A DNA stretch of 64,000 nt from Limnohabitans sp. Hippo3 (GCF_003063665.1 NZ_NESF01000005.1:78939-142938); one strand, 5' to 3'; positions 37,129 through 46,727 are shown, counted from the first letter of the stretch. The notes: generated from the letters alone by a model not told the origin. Made by a program: numbers and translations.

Positions 37129-39911
37129 GCACCGTTCAATTCACCCTCAACGGCCAAAGCGTCGAGGCCCCTGCGGGCCAAAGCATTTTCAACATCGCCA
37201 AGGAATTGGGCATCGCCATCCCGCACCTGTGCCACAAGGAAGGCCTCGCGCCCGATGGCAACTGCCGCGCTTGCGTGGTCGAGGTGGCCGGTGAGCGCAC
37301 GCTCGCCCCCAGCTGCTGCCGCAGCGCTACGCCCGGCATGCAGGTGCAGACGAACAGCGAACGCGCCGTCAAAAGCCAGAAGATGGTGCTGGAGATGCTG
37401 CTGGCCGACCTGCCCGAGCAGGGCCACAAGTGGCTCGATGACCGCGCCGAGGCCCCGCATGGCGAGCTGAGCCAATGGGCCGAACACCATGGCGTGCAGG
37501 TGCGCCCGCAACTGGCCGCACTCCAGCGCGAGGCGGTGCCCGCCGACCTCTCGCACCCGGCCATGGCCGTGAATCTGGATGCCTGCATCCAGTGCAACCG
37601 CTGCGAACGCGCTTGCCGCGACCTGCAGGTCAACGATGTGATCGGCCTGGCCTTTCGCGGTGCGCACACCCAGGTGGTGTTTGACCTGGCCGACCCGATG
37701 GGTGGCAGCAGCTGCGTGGGTTGTGGCGAATGTGTGCAGGCCTGCCCTACGGGGGCGCTCATGCCCAAGAGCCACATGGGGCCACAAAAAGTGGATCGCG
37801 AAGTCGACTCCGTCTGTCCGTTTTGCGGCGTGGGTTGCCTGGTCACCTACCAGGTGCGTGACGAAAAAATCATCAGCGTGAAGGGCCGCGAAGGCCCGGC
37901 CAATGAAGGGCGTTTGTGCGTGAAGGGCCGCTTTGGCATGGATTACATCCACAGCCCGGACCGCATCACGAAACCCCTGATCCGCAAGCCGGGTGTGGCC
38001 AAAGACCTGAGCCTGATCGATGGCCACACCGACTGGCGCGAGGTCTTCCGCGAAGCCACTTGGGAGGAAGCACTCGCGCTGGCCACCCAGCCGCTCAATG
38101 CTTTGCGCCAACAACACGGGCCCAAATCGCTCGCCGGTTTTGGCTCGGCCAAGGGCAGCAACGAAGAAGCCTACCTGTTCCAGAAGCTGGTGCGCACCGG
38201 CTTTGGCAGCAACAACGTGGACCACTGCACCCGCCTGTGTCATGCGTCCAGCGTCGCGGCACTTTTGGAGGGCGTGGGCTCGGGCGCGGTGAGCAACCCG
38301 GTGCGCGATGTCGAGCACTCCGACCTGATCCTCGTCATCGGCTCCAACCCCACAGCCAACCACCCGGTGGCCGCCACCTGGATGAAGAACGCCGCCCAGC
38401 GTGGCACCCGCATTGTGCTGGCCGACCCGCGCATCACCGACATGGGTCGTCACGCCTGGCGCACCTTGCAATTCAAGGCCGACACCGATGTGGCGCTGCT
38501 CAACGCGATGCTGCACGTCATCGTCAACGAAGGGCTGTGCAACGAAGCATTTTTAAAAGAACGCGCAGACAACGTGGCCGAACTCAAGGCCCATGTGCAG
38601 GATTACACGCCCGAAGCCATGAGTGCGATCTGCGGCATCCCGGCCGAGACCATCCGTGAAGTGGCCCGTGCCTACGCCAGCGCCAAGGCCGCCATGATCT
38701 TGTGGGGCATGGGCGTGAGCCAGCATGTGCACGGCACCGACAACGTGCGCTGCCTGATCGCGCTGGCCAGCATCACCGGCCAGATTGGCCGCCCCGGTAC
38801 GGGCTTGCATCCGCTGCGCGGCCAGAACAACGTGCAGGGCGCTAGTGACGCGGGCTTGATCCCGATGATGTACCCCAACTACCAGCGGGTCACCGACAAG
38901 TCCGCGCACAACTGGTTTGAGAAATTCTGGGGCACCAAGCTGGACGACCAGCCCGGCTACACCGTGGTCGAGATCATGCACAAGGCGCTGGCCCCGGACA
39001 GCGACCCGCACAAGGTGCGCGGCATGTACATCATGGGCGAAAACCCGGCCATGAGCGACCCCGACCTGAACCACGCCCGCCATGCGCTGGCCAGCTTGCA
39101 GCACCTGGTGGTGCAAGACATCTTTTTGACCGAGACCGCCTGGCTGGCCGATGTGGTGTTGCCTGCGAGCGCCTGGCCCGAAAAAACCGGCACTGTCAGC
39201 AACACCGACCGCACCGTGCAAATGGGCCGCCAGGCGGTGTTGCCGCCGGGCGATGCCAAGCCCGACTTGTGGATCATCCAGCAGATCGCGCAGCGCCTGG
39301 GTCTGAACTGGGCCTACACAGGCGAACACGATGGCGTGGCCGCCGTGTACGAAGAAATGCGCCAGGCCATGGCCCCAGCCATTGGCGGCATCGACTGGGC
39401 GCGCCTGAACGCGGGCTCGGTCACTTACCCTTGCGTGAGCGCCGACGACCCGGGTCAGCCCATCGTCTTCCACGACCACTTCCCCACCAAGGACGGCCGT
39501 GTCTGGCTGGTGCCTGCCAGCCTGATCCCGGCCAATGAGCAACCCGATGCGGATTACCCGCTGGTGCTCATCACCGGGCGGCAGCTGGAGCACTGGCATA
39601 CCGGCAGCATGACGCGCCGCGCCACCGTGCTCGACGCCCTGGAGCCTGCAGCCACGGCGTCGATGTGCGGGGCCGATCTGCGGCGGCTGGGTTTGCAGGC
39701 CGGGCAGACGGTGCGGATCGCTTCGCGCAGGGGCGAGGTGCTGCTGCAACTGCGCCAGGACGATGGCACGCCCGCAGGCGCGGTGTTCATCCCCTTCGCC
39801 TACCAGGAAGCAGCGGCCAATTTGCTGACCAATGCGGCGCTGGACCCGTTTGGCAAGATCCCGGAATTCAAATACTGCGCTGTACAAGTCTCTGCGTTGC
39901 AGCCTTCATAA
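37125..39911 (+). CDS. fdsA: NAD-linked formate dehydrogenase, molybdenum alpha subunit
   Basis: A 928-residue cytoplasmic molybdo-enzyme subunit oxidising formate to CO2. Order: N-terminal [2Fe-2S] domain (about 1-80; Cys-His-Lys-Glu-Gly and Cys-Arg-Ala-Cys), NuoG-like Cys/His region, two [4Fe-4S] ferredoxin motifs (Cys-Ile-Gln-Cys-Asn-Arg-Cys and Cys-Val-Gly-Cys-Gly-Glu-Cys, about 150-210), a further [4Fe-4S] motif Cys-Pro-Phe-Cys-Gly-Val-Gly-Cys (about 229-236), then the bis-MGD domain with the active Cys in Cys-Thr-Arg-Leu-Cys-His. It uses Cys, not selenocysteine. No signal peptide. Likely partner of the fused NuoE/F subunit. Confidence 0.92.
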   Translation: MSTVQFTLNGQSVEAPAGQSIFNIAKELGIAIPHLCHKEGLAPDGNCRACVVEVAGERTLAPSCCRSATPGMQVQTNSERAVKSQKMVLEMLLADLPEQGHKWLDDRAEAPHGELSQWAEHHGVQVRPQLAALQREAVPADLSHPAMAVNLDACIQCNRCERACRDLQVNDVIGLAFRGAHTQVVFDLADPMGGSSCVGCGECVQACPTGALMPKSHMGPQKVDREVDSVCPFCGVGCLVTYQVRDEKIISVKGREGPANEGRLCVKGRFGMDYIHSPDRITKPLIRKPGVAKDLSLIDGHTDWREVFREATWEEALALATQPLNALRQQHGPKSLAGFGSAKGSNEEAYLFQKLVRTGFGSNNVDHCTRLCHASSVAALLEGVGSGAVSNPVRDVEHSDLILVIGSNPTANHPVAATWMKNAAQRGTRIVLADPRITDMGRHAWRTLQFKADTDVALLNAMLHVIVNEGLCNEAFLKERADNVAELKAHVQDYTPEAMSAICGIPAETIREVARAYASAKAAMILWGMGVSQHVHGTDNVRCLIALASITGQIGRPGTGLHPLRGQNNVQGASDAGLIPMMYPNYQRVTDKSAHNWFEKFWGTKLDDQPGYTVVEIMHKALAPDSDPHKVRGMYIMGENPAMSDPDLNHARHALASLQHLVVQDIFLTETAWLADVVLPASAWPEKTGTVSNTDRTVQMGRQAVLPPGDAKPDLWIIQQIAQRLGLNWAYTGEHDGVAAVYEEMRQAMAPAIGGIDWARLNAGSVTYPCVSADDPGQPIVFHDHFPTKDGRVWLVPASLIPANEQPDADYPLVLITGRQLEHWHTGSMTRRATVLDALEPAATASMCGADLRRLGLQAGQTVRIASRRGEVLLQLRQDDGTPAGAVFIPFAYQEAAANLLTNAALDPFGKIPEFKYCAVQVSALQPS

Positions 39912-39990
39912 TCCTGCGCTGTCATTCTTGGGTTCTGCACAGTTCGTGGGGCGCCCGAGCCCTCCACAGATTCAGGTCGGGGAATTTCAC

Positions 39991-41475
39991 TTGAACATCG
40001 ACGTCCAAGCCATCTTCTGGATGGATGCTTTTCTGTACCTGATGCTGCACTCGGCCATCTGGTACGGCATGGCGCGCTACCGCAGTGGTCTGGTCACCTT
40101 GTGGAGTGTTTCGGGCCTCTCCAGCGCTGTAGGGGTCTTGGTTCTGGGCAGTCGCGGCATCTTGCCCACCGCTGCGGTGGTCTTTTGGGGTGTGTTGCTC
40201 ATGGCGCTGGGCAATTTCGGGCGCCAAGTTGCATTGCGCTCCCTGGATGGTCCTGCTGATCGCCTTTGGTTGTGGGGCATGGCGGCGTTCAATATCGTGT
40301 ACCTGCTGGTCACCTATGGCTATTATTTTTCGGGCGGTTCCGAGGCTGGAGTGATCCTACTTTTTTACGGGTTTTACACCCTGAACTGTCTAGAGTATGT
40401 GTTGTCGGGTCGGCGCATTGCTACCACGCACGACCCTTTTGGCTCCCGTGCTGTTCAGTCAGCCGGGTGGTTGCTGGTGGTCACGTTGGGCATCAAGACC
40501 ATTGCCATACTGGGCGGTTGGGGTGCGGCGGATTTGTACGACATGTCCTGGGACCAGGCGGTGGTGTTTGCGGGGCAGTTTGTTGCGGTCACCATGCTCA
40601 GTGTGGGCTTCATGCAAATTTTTGTGGACCAGATGCACAAAGCGCAAATTCGTGCCGAGCAAGGTTTGGCGCGTGAGCAGGAGCGTTCGACCCTTCTTCG
40701 TCAACACTCCCAAGATTTATCCACGCTGCTCAGTGAGCGTGAGGAAATCATCCGGCAATTGACCCTGTCCAACAAGTCGGCGGGTATGGGGGCCTTGGTG
40801 GCCAGCATCGCCCATGAGTTGAACCAGCCACTGACCACCATCGTGCTCAAGACCGAGTTGATCGAGTCGCACCTGCAGCGCAATCGGGACCCCCAAGCGG
40901 CCCTGGCCGAGGCCCACAAGCTGGCCGATCTGATCCGGGAGGACACTCGCCATGCCGCAGCCATCATCCGCACCTTGCGCACCATGTTTGCCACCGGCAA
41001 GGGTGAATACGCCCGCCTGGATCTGGCCCAACTGGTTCGGGATGTGCTCAACATCGTGGGTGCCCATGCCCAGCGCAGTGCCATTGAATTCGATGTGGAC
41101 CTGAAAGTGCCTTTGATGTTGACGGGGGATCCCACCCAGTTGCAGCAGGTCGTGCTCAATTTGTTGAACAACGCGATCGATGCGCTGGTCGAAAAGTCAG
41201 GCCATGCCGCCCGCATTGCCATTTCCGGGCAAGTCCAATCTGACTGGGTCGAGCTGCGCATCGCCGACAACGGCTGCGGCATCGCCGATGATGCAAAAGA
41301 CGATGTGTTTACGCTTTTCAAAACCTCCAAATTCAAAGGCATGGGGGTGGGCTTGTGGCTCAGCCAGTCCATTGTGGCTTCGCACGGGGGGCGATTGAGC
41401 TTCGAGAGCGAGGCCGGCCAAGGTACGGTATTCTTGCTGGCTTTGCCCGCGCACGAGTACGTGCTGGGCAGCTGA
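39991..41475 (+). CDS. Orphan membrane sensor histidine kinase
   Basis: A 494-residue kinase if the TTG at 39991 is the start (GGGGAA upstream); the next in-frame ATG at 40021 is an alternative. About six to seven membrane helices lie in residues 8-225, a coiled linker follows, then HisKA with His275 in Ala-His-Glu-Leu-Asn-Gln-Pro and a HATPase with Asp-Asn-Gly-Cys-Gly and Gly-Met-Gly-Val-Gly-Leu-Trp. The His-Glu-Leu-Asn-Gln-Pro box is typical of NtrB/DctB-like kinases. No response regulator is present in the window, so its partner is elsewhere. It lies between the formate dehydrogenase genes and their maturation genes. Confidence 0.85.
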   Translation: MNIDVQAIFWMDAFLYLMLHSAIWYGMARYRSGLVTLWSVSGLSSAVGVLVLGSRGILPTAAVVFWGVLLMALGNFGRQVALRSLDGPADRLWLWGMAAFNIVYLLVTYGYYFSGGSEAGVILLFYGFYTLNCLEYVLSGRRIATTHDPFGSRAVQSAGWLLVVTLGIKTIAILGGWGAADLYDMSWDQAVVFAGQFVAVTMLSVGFMQIFVDQMHKAQIRAEQGLAREQERSTLLRQHSQDLSTLLSEREEIIRQLTLSNKSAGMGALVASIAHELNQPLTTIVLKTELIESHLQRNRDPQAALAEAHKLADLIREDTRHAAAIIRTLRTMFATGKGEYARLDLAQLVRDVLNIVGAHAQRSAIEFDVDLKVPLMLTGDPTQLQQVVLNLLNNAIDALVEKSGHAARIAISGQVQSDWVELRIADNGCGIADDAKDDVFTLFKTSKFKGMGVGLWLSQSIVASHGGRLSFESEAGQGTVFLLALPAHEYVLGS

Positions 41476-41505
41476 TGTTCCATCTCTCCAGGGGAAACTG
41501 TGTCC

Positions 41506-42063
41506 ATGTCTACGCGTCCACAAATTGATGTGGCTGTTCTGATGCGCAAAGAGGCCGTGCAAGGGCCGATGGCGCGTTGGCAAGCTTGGCGCTGGGTGTT
41601 GGCCGATGTGGTGCCCAACGAAGCGGGTTTTGGCACAGCCCCCCGCAGCCTGCGCCAGACCGAGACCGAGTCGCTCTGGCTTTACCCCGGCTGGCCCGTG
41701 GCACTGTTCACCGACGACGCGGAAGGCTATTGGCTCAATGCCACTTCGCCCACGCCTTGCTACTTTGTGATGTGGCGTTTGATCGACGCCGAAGACGGCA
41801 GCGAGCCGCTGGCCGTGCCGCAAACCGTGAGCCTGAGTTACCACGACGCAGGCCGCTGGCTGGACGCACAGGAAACCGTGGAAACCGTGCCCGCGCCTGC
41901 CGACGTGGTGGCATGGATACAAGGGTTTGCCGAGCAGCATTACGTGCCCGAAGAGAAAAAGCGCCAACGCCCTCAGAGTTTTCAGCGCTTGACCGACCGT
42001 TTTGGTCAACCCGTTTCGGTCAGCACCGACAGCAAGCGCAAAGGCGCAAGGCCGGGGCCATGA
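41506..42063 (+). CDS. DUF3305 family protein
   Basis: A 185-residue soluble protein. The opening Val-Ala-Val-Leu-Met-Arg-Lys-Glu, Trp-Gln-Ala-Trp-Arg-Trp and Leu-Tyr-Pro-Gly-Trp-Pro-Val-Ala-Leu-Phe-Thr-Asp-Asp-Ala-Glu-Gly-Tyr-Trp-Leu-Asn pattern identifies DUF3305, a family found almost only beside formate dehydrogenases. Function unknown. Ends in ATGA overlap with the DUF3306 gene. Confidence 0.82.
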   Translation: MSTRPQIDVAVLMRKEAVQGPMARWQAWRWVLADVVPNEAGFGTAPRSLRQTETESLWLYPGWPVALFTDDAEGYWLNATSPTPCYFVMWRLIDAEDGSEPLAVPQTVSLSYHDAGRWLDAQETVETVPAPADVVAWIQGFAEQHYVPEEKKRQRPQSFQRLTDRFGQPVSVSTDSKRKGARPGP

Positions 42064-42749
42064 GCGACAACTTTTTCAGCCGTTGGTCGCGCCGCAAGCA
42101 AGGCCTTGACCCGAGCGACCCCCCGAAGACCCAGACCGACACTGCAAGCAGGGAGGCTTCGGCCGCTGTTTCTTCGCCTACCCGGGTCGATGGTGGGGTG
42201 CAGCCCCATGCCGCAGGCCCTGTTACCCCGGGCGCCGCTACCCCCCCAGGCGGTGAGCCAGAGCCCGCACTGCCGACCATGGCCGATGTGCAGGGCCTCA
42301 CGCCGTCGTCTGATTTCCAGGCCTTCATGCGCCAAGGCGTGCCCGGCGAGGTGCGCAATGCCGCCATGAAGAAGCTCTTCACCGACCCGCACTTCAATGT
42401 GATGGACGGTTTGGACATTTACATCGGCGACTACAACACCCCCGACCCATTGCCAGCGGGTATGCTCGAAAAAATGGTTGGGGCCGAGTTGCTGAACCTG
42501 TTCCCTCAAAAAGACCCAGCCGACACACCGCAGACTGCGGAAAGCGAGGGGCAGGACAAGTTCGCGAAAAGTCCCGACGCGCAGCAAGGCTCGCCACTTG
42601 TGGCACAGTCGCCCTCCTCAACGACACCGACACTGCAGCCCACACCAGTGCAGCAGGCACCCGAACCGACTGAACATGACCACCCTGATTTGCAACTGCA
42701 ACCAAACCATGCCCCTGCAAGCCCAAGCTCTGGGGCAAGCACTGGGTGA
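42060..42749 (+). CDS. DUF3306 family protein
   Basis: A 229-residue protein. Start Met-Ser-Asp-Asn-Phe-Phe-Ser-Arg-Trp-Ser-Arg-Arg-Lys is diagnostic of DUF3306. A Pro/Ala-rich linker (about 20-75), a conserved core (about 75-150, with Phe-Thr-Asp-Pro-His-Phe-Asn-Val-Met-Asp-Gly-Leu-Asp) and a low-complexity Pro/Gln/Ser tail follow. The last 74 bp overlap the start of the polyferredoxin gene in another frame. Companion of DUF3305 in formate dehydrogenase clusters; role unknown. Confidence 0.82.
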   Translation: MSDNFFSRWSRRKQGLDPSDPPKTQTDTASREASAAVSSPTRVDGGVQPHAAGPVTPGAATPPGGEPEPALPTMADVQGLTPSSDFQAFMRQGVPGEVRNAAMKKLFTDPHFNVMDGLDIYIGDYNTPDPLPAGMLEKMVGAELLNLFPQKDPADTPQTAESEGQDKFAKSPDAQQGSPLVAQSPSSTTPTLQPTPVQQAPEPTEHDHPDLQLQPNHAPASPSSGASTG

Positions 42750-44826
42750 AGACCTGACGCTGCACACCACCTTGTGCCGGCGCGAGGCCGGGCATTTCCA
42801 GAAAGCCGTGAAAACCGGCGAGACGGTGGTGGTGGCCTGCACGCAAGAAAAACGCCTGTTCAGTGAACTGGCTGAGCAAACCGAAGGCGCGATTTCATCG
42901 ATCCGTTTCGTCAACATCCGTGAAACCGGTGGCTGGGGCCAGGAAGCCGCGCACGCCACGCCCAAAATGGCCGCCTTGCTGGCGGCTGCTCGCCTGCCCG
43001 AGCCGGAGCCAGTGGCCACCGTGACCTACAAAAGCGAAGGCCATGTGCTCATCATCGGGGCCATCGATGCCGCCGAACGCGCGGCCAGCTTCCTGGCCGA
43101 CGCGATGCAGGTCACGATTTTTGCGCAAGGTCCCGGCAACGCCGGGGGCAGCCAGGAGCGCCGTTTCCCGGTGGTGGCCGGTCGCTTGCAAGGTCTCAAG
43201 GGCTGGTTGGGTGCATTCGAGGTGTCGTGGGACGCCAGCAACCCGATTGATCTGGACCTGTGCACCCGATGCAACGCCTGCGTGGCCGCTTGCCCAGAGC
43301 AGGCCATTGGCCTCGATTACCAGGTGGACCTGTCGCGTTGCACTTCGCACCGCGACTGCGTCAAGGTCTGCGAAGCCGCGGGCGCCATCGACTTCTCGCG
43401 CGTCGCCCGCCCGCAAACCGAGCGCTTCGATGTGGTGCTGGACCTGCGCGGTAACCAAGCCTCGCCCACGTTCACCTCGCACGCCTTGCCCCAAGGCTAT
43501 TTCCGCTGGGACGGCCAAGACCTGCAAACGCTGCTCAAGGTGCGCGAACTGGTGGGCGAGTTTGAAAAGCCGCGCTTTTTTGCCTACAAGCAAAAGCTCT
43601 GCGCCCATAGCCGCAACGAGCAAGTCGGCTGCAGCGCCTGCATCGACATTTGCTCGGCCGAGGCCGTGCGTTCGGACAAAAGCCGCCAGCAAATCGTGGT
43701 CAATCCCAACCTGTGCGTGGGTTGTGGCGCGTGCACCACGGCTTGCCCCACGGGCGCACTGACCTACGCCTACCCGCGCCCGGCAGAGCAGGGCGCCAAG
43801 ATCCGCGCACTGCTGTCGGCCTACCAGGCCGCAGGCGGGCGTGATGCTGCGCTGCTGCTGCACAGCCAGGAAAAAGGCCAGTCCCTGATCGACGAGTTGG
43901 GCCGGGGTGCACAGCTGGGTGTCATGCAAGGCGTGCCCGCCCGCGTGATGCCTGTGGCCCTGTGGCACACCGCCAGTGTCGGCATGGAGTTGTGGCTCTC
44001 GGCCGTGGCCTATGGTGCTCGCCAGGTCATGGTGCTGCTCACCCACGAAGAAGCGCCGCAATACCGCACCGCGCTCATGGAACAAATGGCCGTGGCCCAA
44101 AGCCTGCTCAATGGCCTGGGTTATACCGGCGTGCATTTCCAGTTCATTGAAGCCAAGACCGCGACCTCACTGGACGCCGATTTGCAGCGCCTGTGCGCCC
44201 GCAGCCTCAAGGCCACTAGCCTGCCCACTGGCCCCGCCACCGCCGCTCGCCACGCGGTGCAGGCCGAAAAGCGCAGCAACCTGGAGCTGGTCATCGACCA
44301 CCTCATGGCCCAGTCCCCCGTCATGGCCATGGATGAAGCCACTCGCCCCAAGGCGCTCGATTTGCCCGCTGCCGGCTCGCCCCTGGGTGCGATCGTGGTC
44401 GATGGCAACAAATGCACCTTGTGCATGAGCTGTGTGGGCGCTTGCCCCTCGTCGGCCCTTCAGGACAACCCGTTGCAGCCCGAAATCCGTTTCATCGAGA
44501 AAAACTGCGTGCAATGTGGCCTGTGTGCCAAGACCTGCCCGGAGGATGCGATCGCCTTGCATTCACGCCTGTCGCTGGTGCCCGAGCGCACGCAGCCCCG
44601 GGTGCTGCATGGCAGCCCGCCTTATGCCTGCATCCGCTGCAGCAAACCTTTTGGTACGCTCAAAGGCATCGAAGCCATGCTGGGCCGCCTGGCCGGGCAC
44701 AGCATGTTCCAGGGTGCGGCCCTGGAGCGGCTCAAAATGTGCGGCGACTGCCGCGTGGTAGACATGTTCACCGACGAGAACCAGGTGCGCGTTCCGGGTG
44801 CCGGCACCCCTTCCAAACCCCATTAA
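42676..44826 (+). CDS. Polyferredoxin-like 4Fe-4S protein of formate dehydrogenase clusters
   Basis: A 716-residue protein with many Cys motifs: an N-terminal Cys-Asn-Cys-Asn-Gln part, Cys196-Thr-Arg-Cys-Asn-Ala-Cys, Cys319-Ser-Ala-Cys-Ile-Asp-Ile-Cys, Cys347-Val-Gly-Cys-Gly-Ala-Cys, Cys580-Thr-Leu-Cys-Met-Ser-Cys and Cys611-Val-Gln-Cys-Gly-Leu-Cys, then a C-terminal Cys-x-x-Cys pair. At least five [4Fe-4S] sites are expected. No signal peptide. It probably carries electrons or helps assembly of the formate dehydrogenase. The start overlaps DUF3306 by 74 bp and has no clear ribosome site; ATG 42709 is an alternative. Confidence 0.82.
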   Translation: MTTLICNCNQTMPLQAQALGQALGEDLTLHTTLCRREAGHFQKAVKTGETVVVACTQEKRLFSELAEQTEGAISSIRFVNIRETGGWGQEAAHATPKMAALLAAARLPEPEPVATVTYKSEGHVLIIGAIDAAERAASFLADAMQVTIFAQGPGNAGGSQERRFPVVAGRLQGLKGWLGAFEVSWDASNPIDLDLCTRCNACVAACPEQAIGLDYQVDLSRCTSHRDCVKVCEAAGAIDFSRVARPQTERFDVVLDLRGNQASPTFTSHALPQGYFRWDGQDLQTLLKVRELVGEFEKPRFFAYKQKLCAHSRNEQVGCSACIDICSAEAVRSDKSRQQIVVNPNLCVGCGACTTACPTGALTYAYPRPAEQGAKIRALLSAYQAAGGRDAALLLHSQEKGQSLIDELGRGAQLGVMQGVPARVMPVALWHTASVGMELWLSAVAYGARQVMVLLTHEEAPQYRTALMEQMAVAQSLLNGLGYTGVHFQFIEAKTATSLDADLQRLCARSLKATSLPTGPATAARHAVQAEKRSNLELVIDHLMAQSPVMAMDEATRPKALDLPAAGSPLGAIVVDGNKCTLCMSCVGACPSSALQDNPLQPEIRFIEKNCVQCGLCAKTCPEDAIALHSRLSLVPERTQPRVLHGSPPYACIRCSKPFGTLKGIEAMLGRLAGHSMFQGAALERLKMCGDCRVVDMFTDENQVRVPGAGTPSKPH

Positions 44827-44835
44827 TCTGTTGCC

Positions 44836-45462
44836 ATGAGCCAAGAACTGAACCTGTCCGCCAGCAGCCATGCGCTGGATGAAGAAACCGCCCGTGCTGA
44901 AGTCTATGGCTTGTTGTCACAGCTGTACTACCAAGCCCCGGGCGATGAACTGCTCGGCCAGTTGCAGGTCGCGGTGACCGAAGCCCCCGATGCCGGTGGC
45001 TTTCTGGAAGAGCCTTGGCGCGAGCTGGTGGCCTGCGCCCGCAGCTTGAGCCAGGCGCAAATCGCGGCCGAATACACCGCTCTCTTTGGCGGTGTGGGCA
45101 AACCCGAGGTGTATGTGTTCGGCTCGCATTACCTCAGCGGTTTCCTGAACGAAAAGCCTTTGGTGCGCTTGCGCGACGATTTGGCCGAGCTGGGCCTGGT
45201 CCGCAGCGAAGCCATGCCGGAAACCGAAGACCATGTGGCCTATGTCTTGGAGGTCATGCGCTTCCTGATCGCGGGCGACGATGTGGCGGTGTCCAACCTG
45301 ACCCGCCAACAAGCCTTTTTTACGCAGCATGTGCAACCCTGGCTGCCCGCTTTGTGCCAGACCTTGCAAGCCCATCCCCGTGCGGTGTTCTACGCGCGGT
45401 TGGCGGCTTTCACCGAAGCCTTCGTTAGCGTGGAGTCGCAGGGTTTTGATCTGGTGGCGTGA
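44836..45462 (+). CDS. TorD/DmsD-like molybdoenzyme chaperone
   Basis: A 208-residue all-helical protein of the TorD family, which binds the Tat signal peptide and cofactor-free form of a molybdoenzyme. Features: Arg-Ala-Glu-Val-Tyr-Gly-Leu-Leu-Ser near 20-28, Glu-Tyr-Thr-Ala-Leu-Phe near 78-83, and Glu-Asp-His-Val-Ala-Tyr-Val-Leu-Glu-Val-Met-Arg near 134-145. The likely client is the Tat-exported formate dehydrogenase alpha subunit at 49854, from which it is separated by the TRAP operon. Confidence 0.85.
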   Translation: MSQELNLSASSHALDEETARAEVYGLLSQLYYQAPGDELLGQLQVAVTEAPDAGGFLEEPWRELVACARSLSQAQIAAEYTALFGGVGKPEVYVFGSHYLSGFLNEKPLVRLRDDLAELGLVRSEAMPETEDHVAYVLEVMRFLIAGDDVAVSNLTRQQAFFTQHVQPWLPALCQTLQAHPRAVFYARLAAFTEAFVSVESQGFDLVA

Positions 45463-45608
45463 TTGAAAATTTTTGTGTTCTGAATTGAAAATATTGACGG
45501 CAAAGCTGCGGGTTTCTACTGAGGGGTATCGTTGGGGCTGATCGCATAATGATTGACCAAGCGGTAATTTTTTACGCTTGTAAGTTCAACAACGATTGGA
45601 GATCCACT

Positions 45609-46727
45609 TTGTCAGACAACAAAACCCCACGCCGTCGTAACCTTCTCAAAGGCGCAGCCCTGGCAGCAGGTGCTATTTCTGCCCCCATGATCGCCAAGGC
45701 CCAGACCGGCCCGATCTCCATGCGTTGGCAGAGCACATGGCCTGCCAAAGACATCTTCCACGAGTACGCCCTCGACTACGCCAAAAAAGTCAACGACATG
45801 ACCGGTGGCGATCTGAAGATCGAAGTGCTGCCAGCAGGCGCTGTGGTGCCAGCTTTCGGCTTGCTCGAAGCCGTGTCCAAGGGCACCCTGGACGGCGGTC
45901 ACGGCGTGTTGGGTTACCACTACGGCAAGCAAAACGCTCTGGCCCTGTGGAACTCCGGCCCTGCTTTCGGCATGGACGCCAACATGATTCTGGCCTGGCA
46001 CAAGTACGGTGGCGGCGCTGAGCTGCTGGCCAAGCTGTATGCCTCCATTGGTGGCAACGTGCAGTCCTTCCTGTACGGCCCCATGGCCACGCAACCACTG
46101 GGCTGGTTCAAGAAACCCATCACCAAGTCGTCAGACTTCAAAGGCCTGAAGTTCCGTACCAACGGTTTGGCCATTGACCTCTTCACTGCCATGGGCGCTG
46201 CCGTGAACGCCTTGCCAGGCGGTGAGATCGTGCCTGCGATGGACCGTGGTCTGCTCGATGGTGCCGAGTTCAACAACGCCACATCCGACCGCATCTTGGG
46301 CTTCCCCGATGTTTCCAAGGTCTGCATGCTGCAAAGTTACCACCAGAGCGCCGAGACTTTCGAGATCATGTTCAACAAGACCAAGTACGACGCGTTGCCA
46401 GCCAAGTTGAAGGCCGTGATTGCCGGTGCCACAGAAGCTGCCTCGGCCGACATGTCCTGGAAAGCCATCGACCGTTACTCCAAGGATTATGTTGAGCTGC
46501 AGACCAAGGACAAGGTCAAGTTCTACAAGACGCCTGACGCGATCCTGCAAGAGCAACTCAAGATCTGGACCGAAATTCTGGAAAAGAAATCTGCCGAGAA
46601 CCCACTGTTCAAGGAAATCGTGGCTTCACAAAAAGCTTTCGCAGCCCGTGCTGTGAAGTGGGATCAGGACACCAACATCAGCCGTCGCATGGCGGTGAAC
46701 CACTTCTTCGGTGCCAAAAAGGCCTGA
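45609..46727 (+). CDS. TRAP transporter solute-binding protein (Tat-exported)
   Basis: A 372-residue DctP-family receptor. I use the TTG start at 45609, since GGAG lies 7 bases upstream and the peptide then opens with a Tat-type signal Arg8-Arg-Arg-Asn-Leu-Leu-Lys and an Ala-rich stretch. A longer reading from 45549 adds residues without a family match. The mature part has the DctP pattern Trp-Gln-Ser-Thr-Trp-Pro and Pro-Ala-Gly-Ala-Val-Val-Pro-Ala-Phe. It resembles receptors for keto- and aromatic acids, but the ligand is unknown. Upstream a TTGACG (45494) and a weak -10 (45517) form a possible promoter. Confidence 0.86.
   Translation: MSDNKTPRRRNLLKGAALAAGAISAPMIAKAQTGPISMRWQSTWPAKDIFHEYALDYAKKVNDMTGGDLKIEVLPAGAVVPAFGLLEAVSKGTLDGGHGVLGYHYGKQNALALWNSGPAFGMDANMILAWHKYGGGAELLAKLYASIGGNVQSFLYGPMATQPLGWFKKPITKSSDFKGLKFRTNGLAIDLFTAMGAAVNALPGGEIVPAMDRGLLDGAEFNNATSDRILGFPDVSKVCMLQSYHQSAETFEIMFNKTKYDALPAKLKAVIAGATEAASADMSWKAIDRYSKDYVELQTKDKVKFYKTPDAILQEQLKIWTEILEKKSAENPLFKEIVASQKAFAARAVKWDQDTNISRRMAVNHFFGAKKA

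Noticed and set aside
35117..39911. Part of respiratory Complex I (nuoE, nuoF, nuoG)
   Set aside because: NuoE and NuoF are fused, the large subunit has the full bis-MGD formate dehydrogenase domain with active Cys, and no other nuo genes are present.
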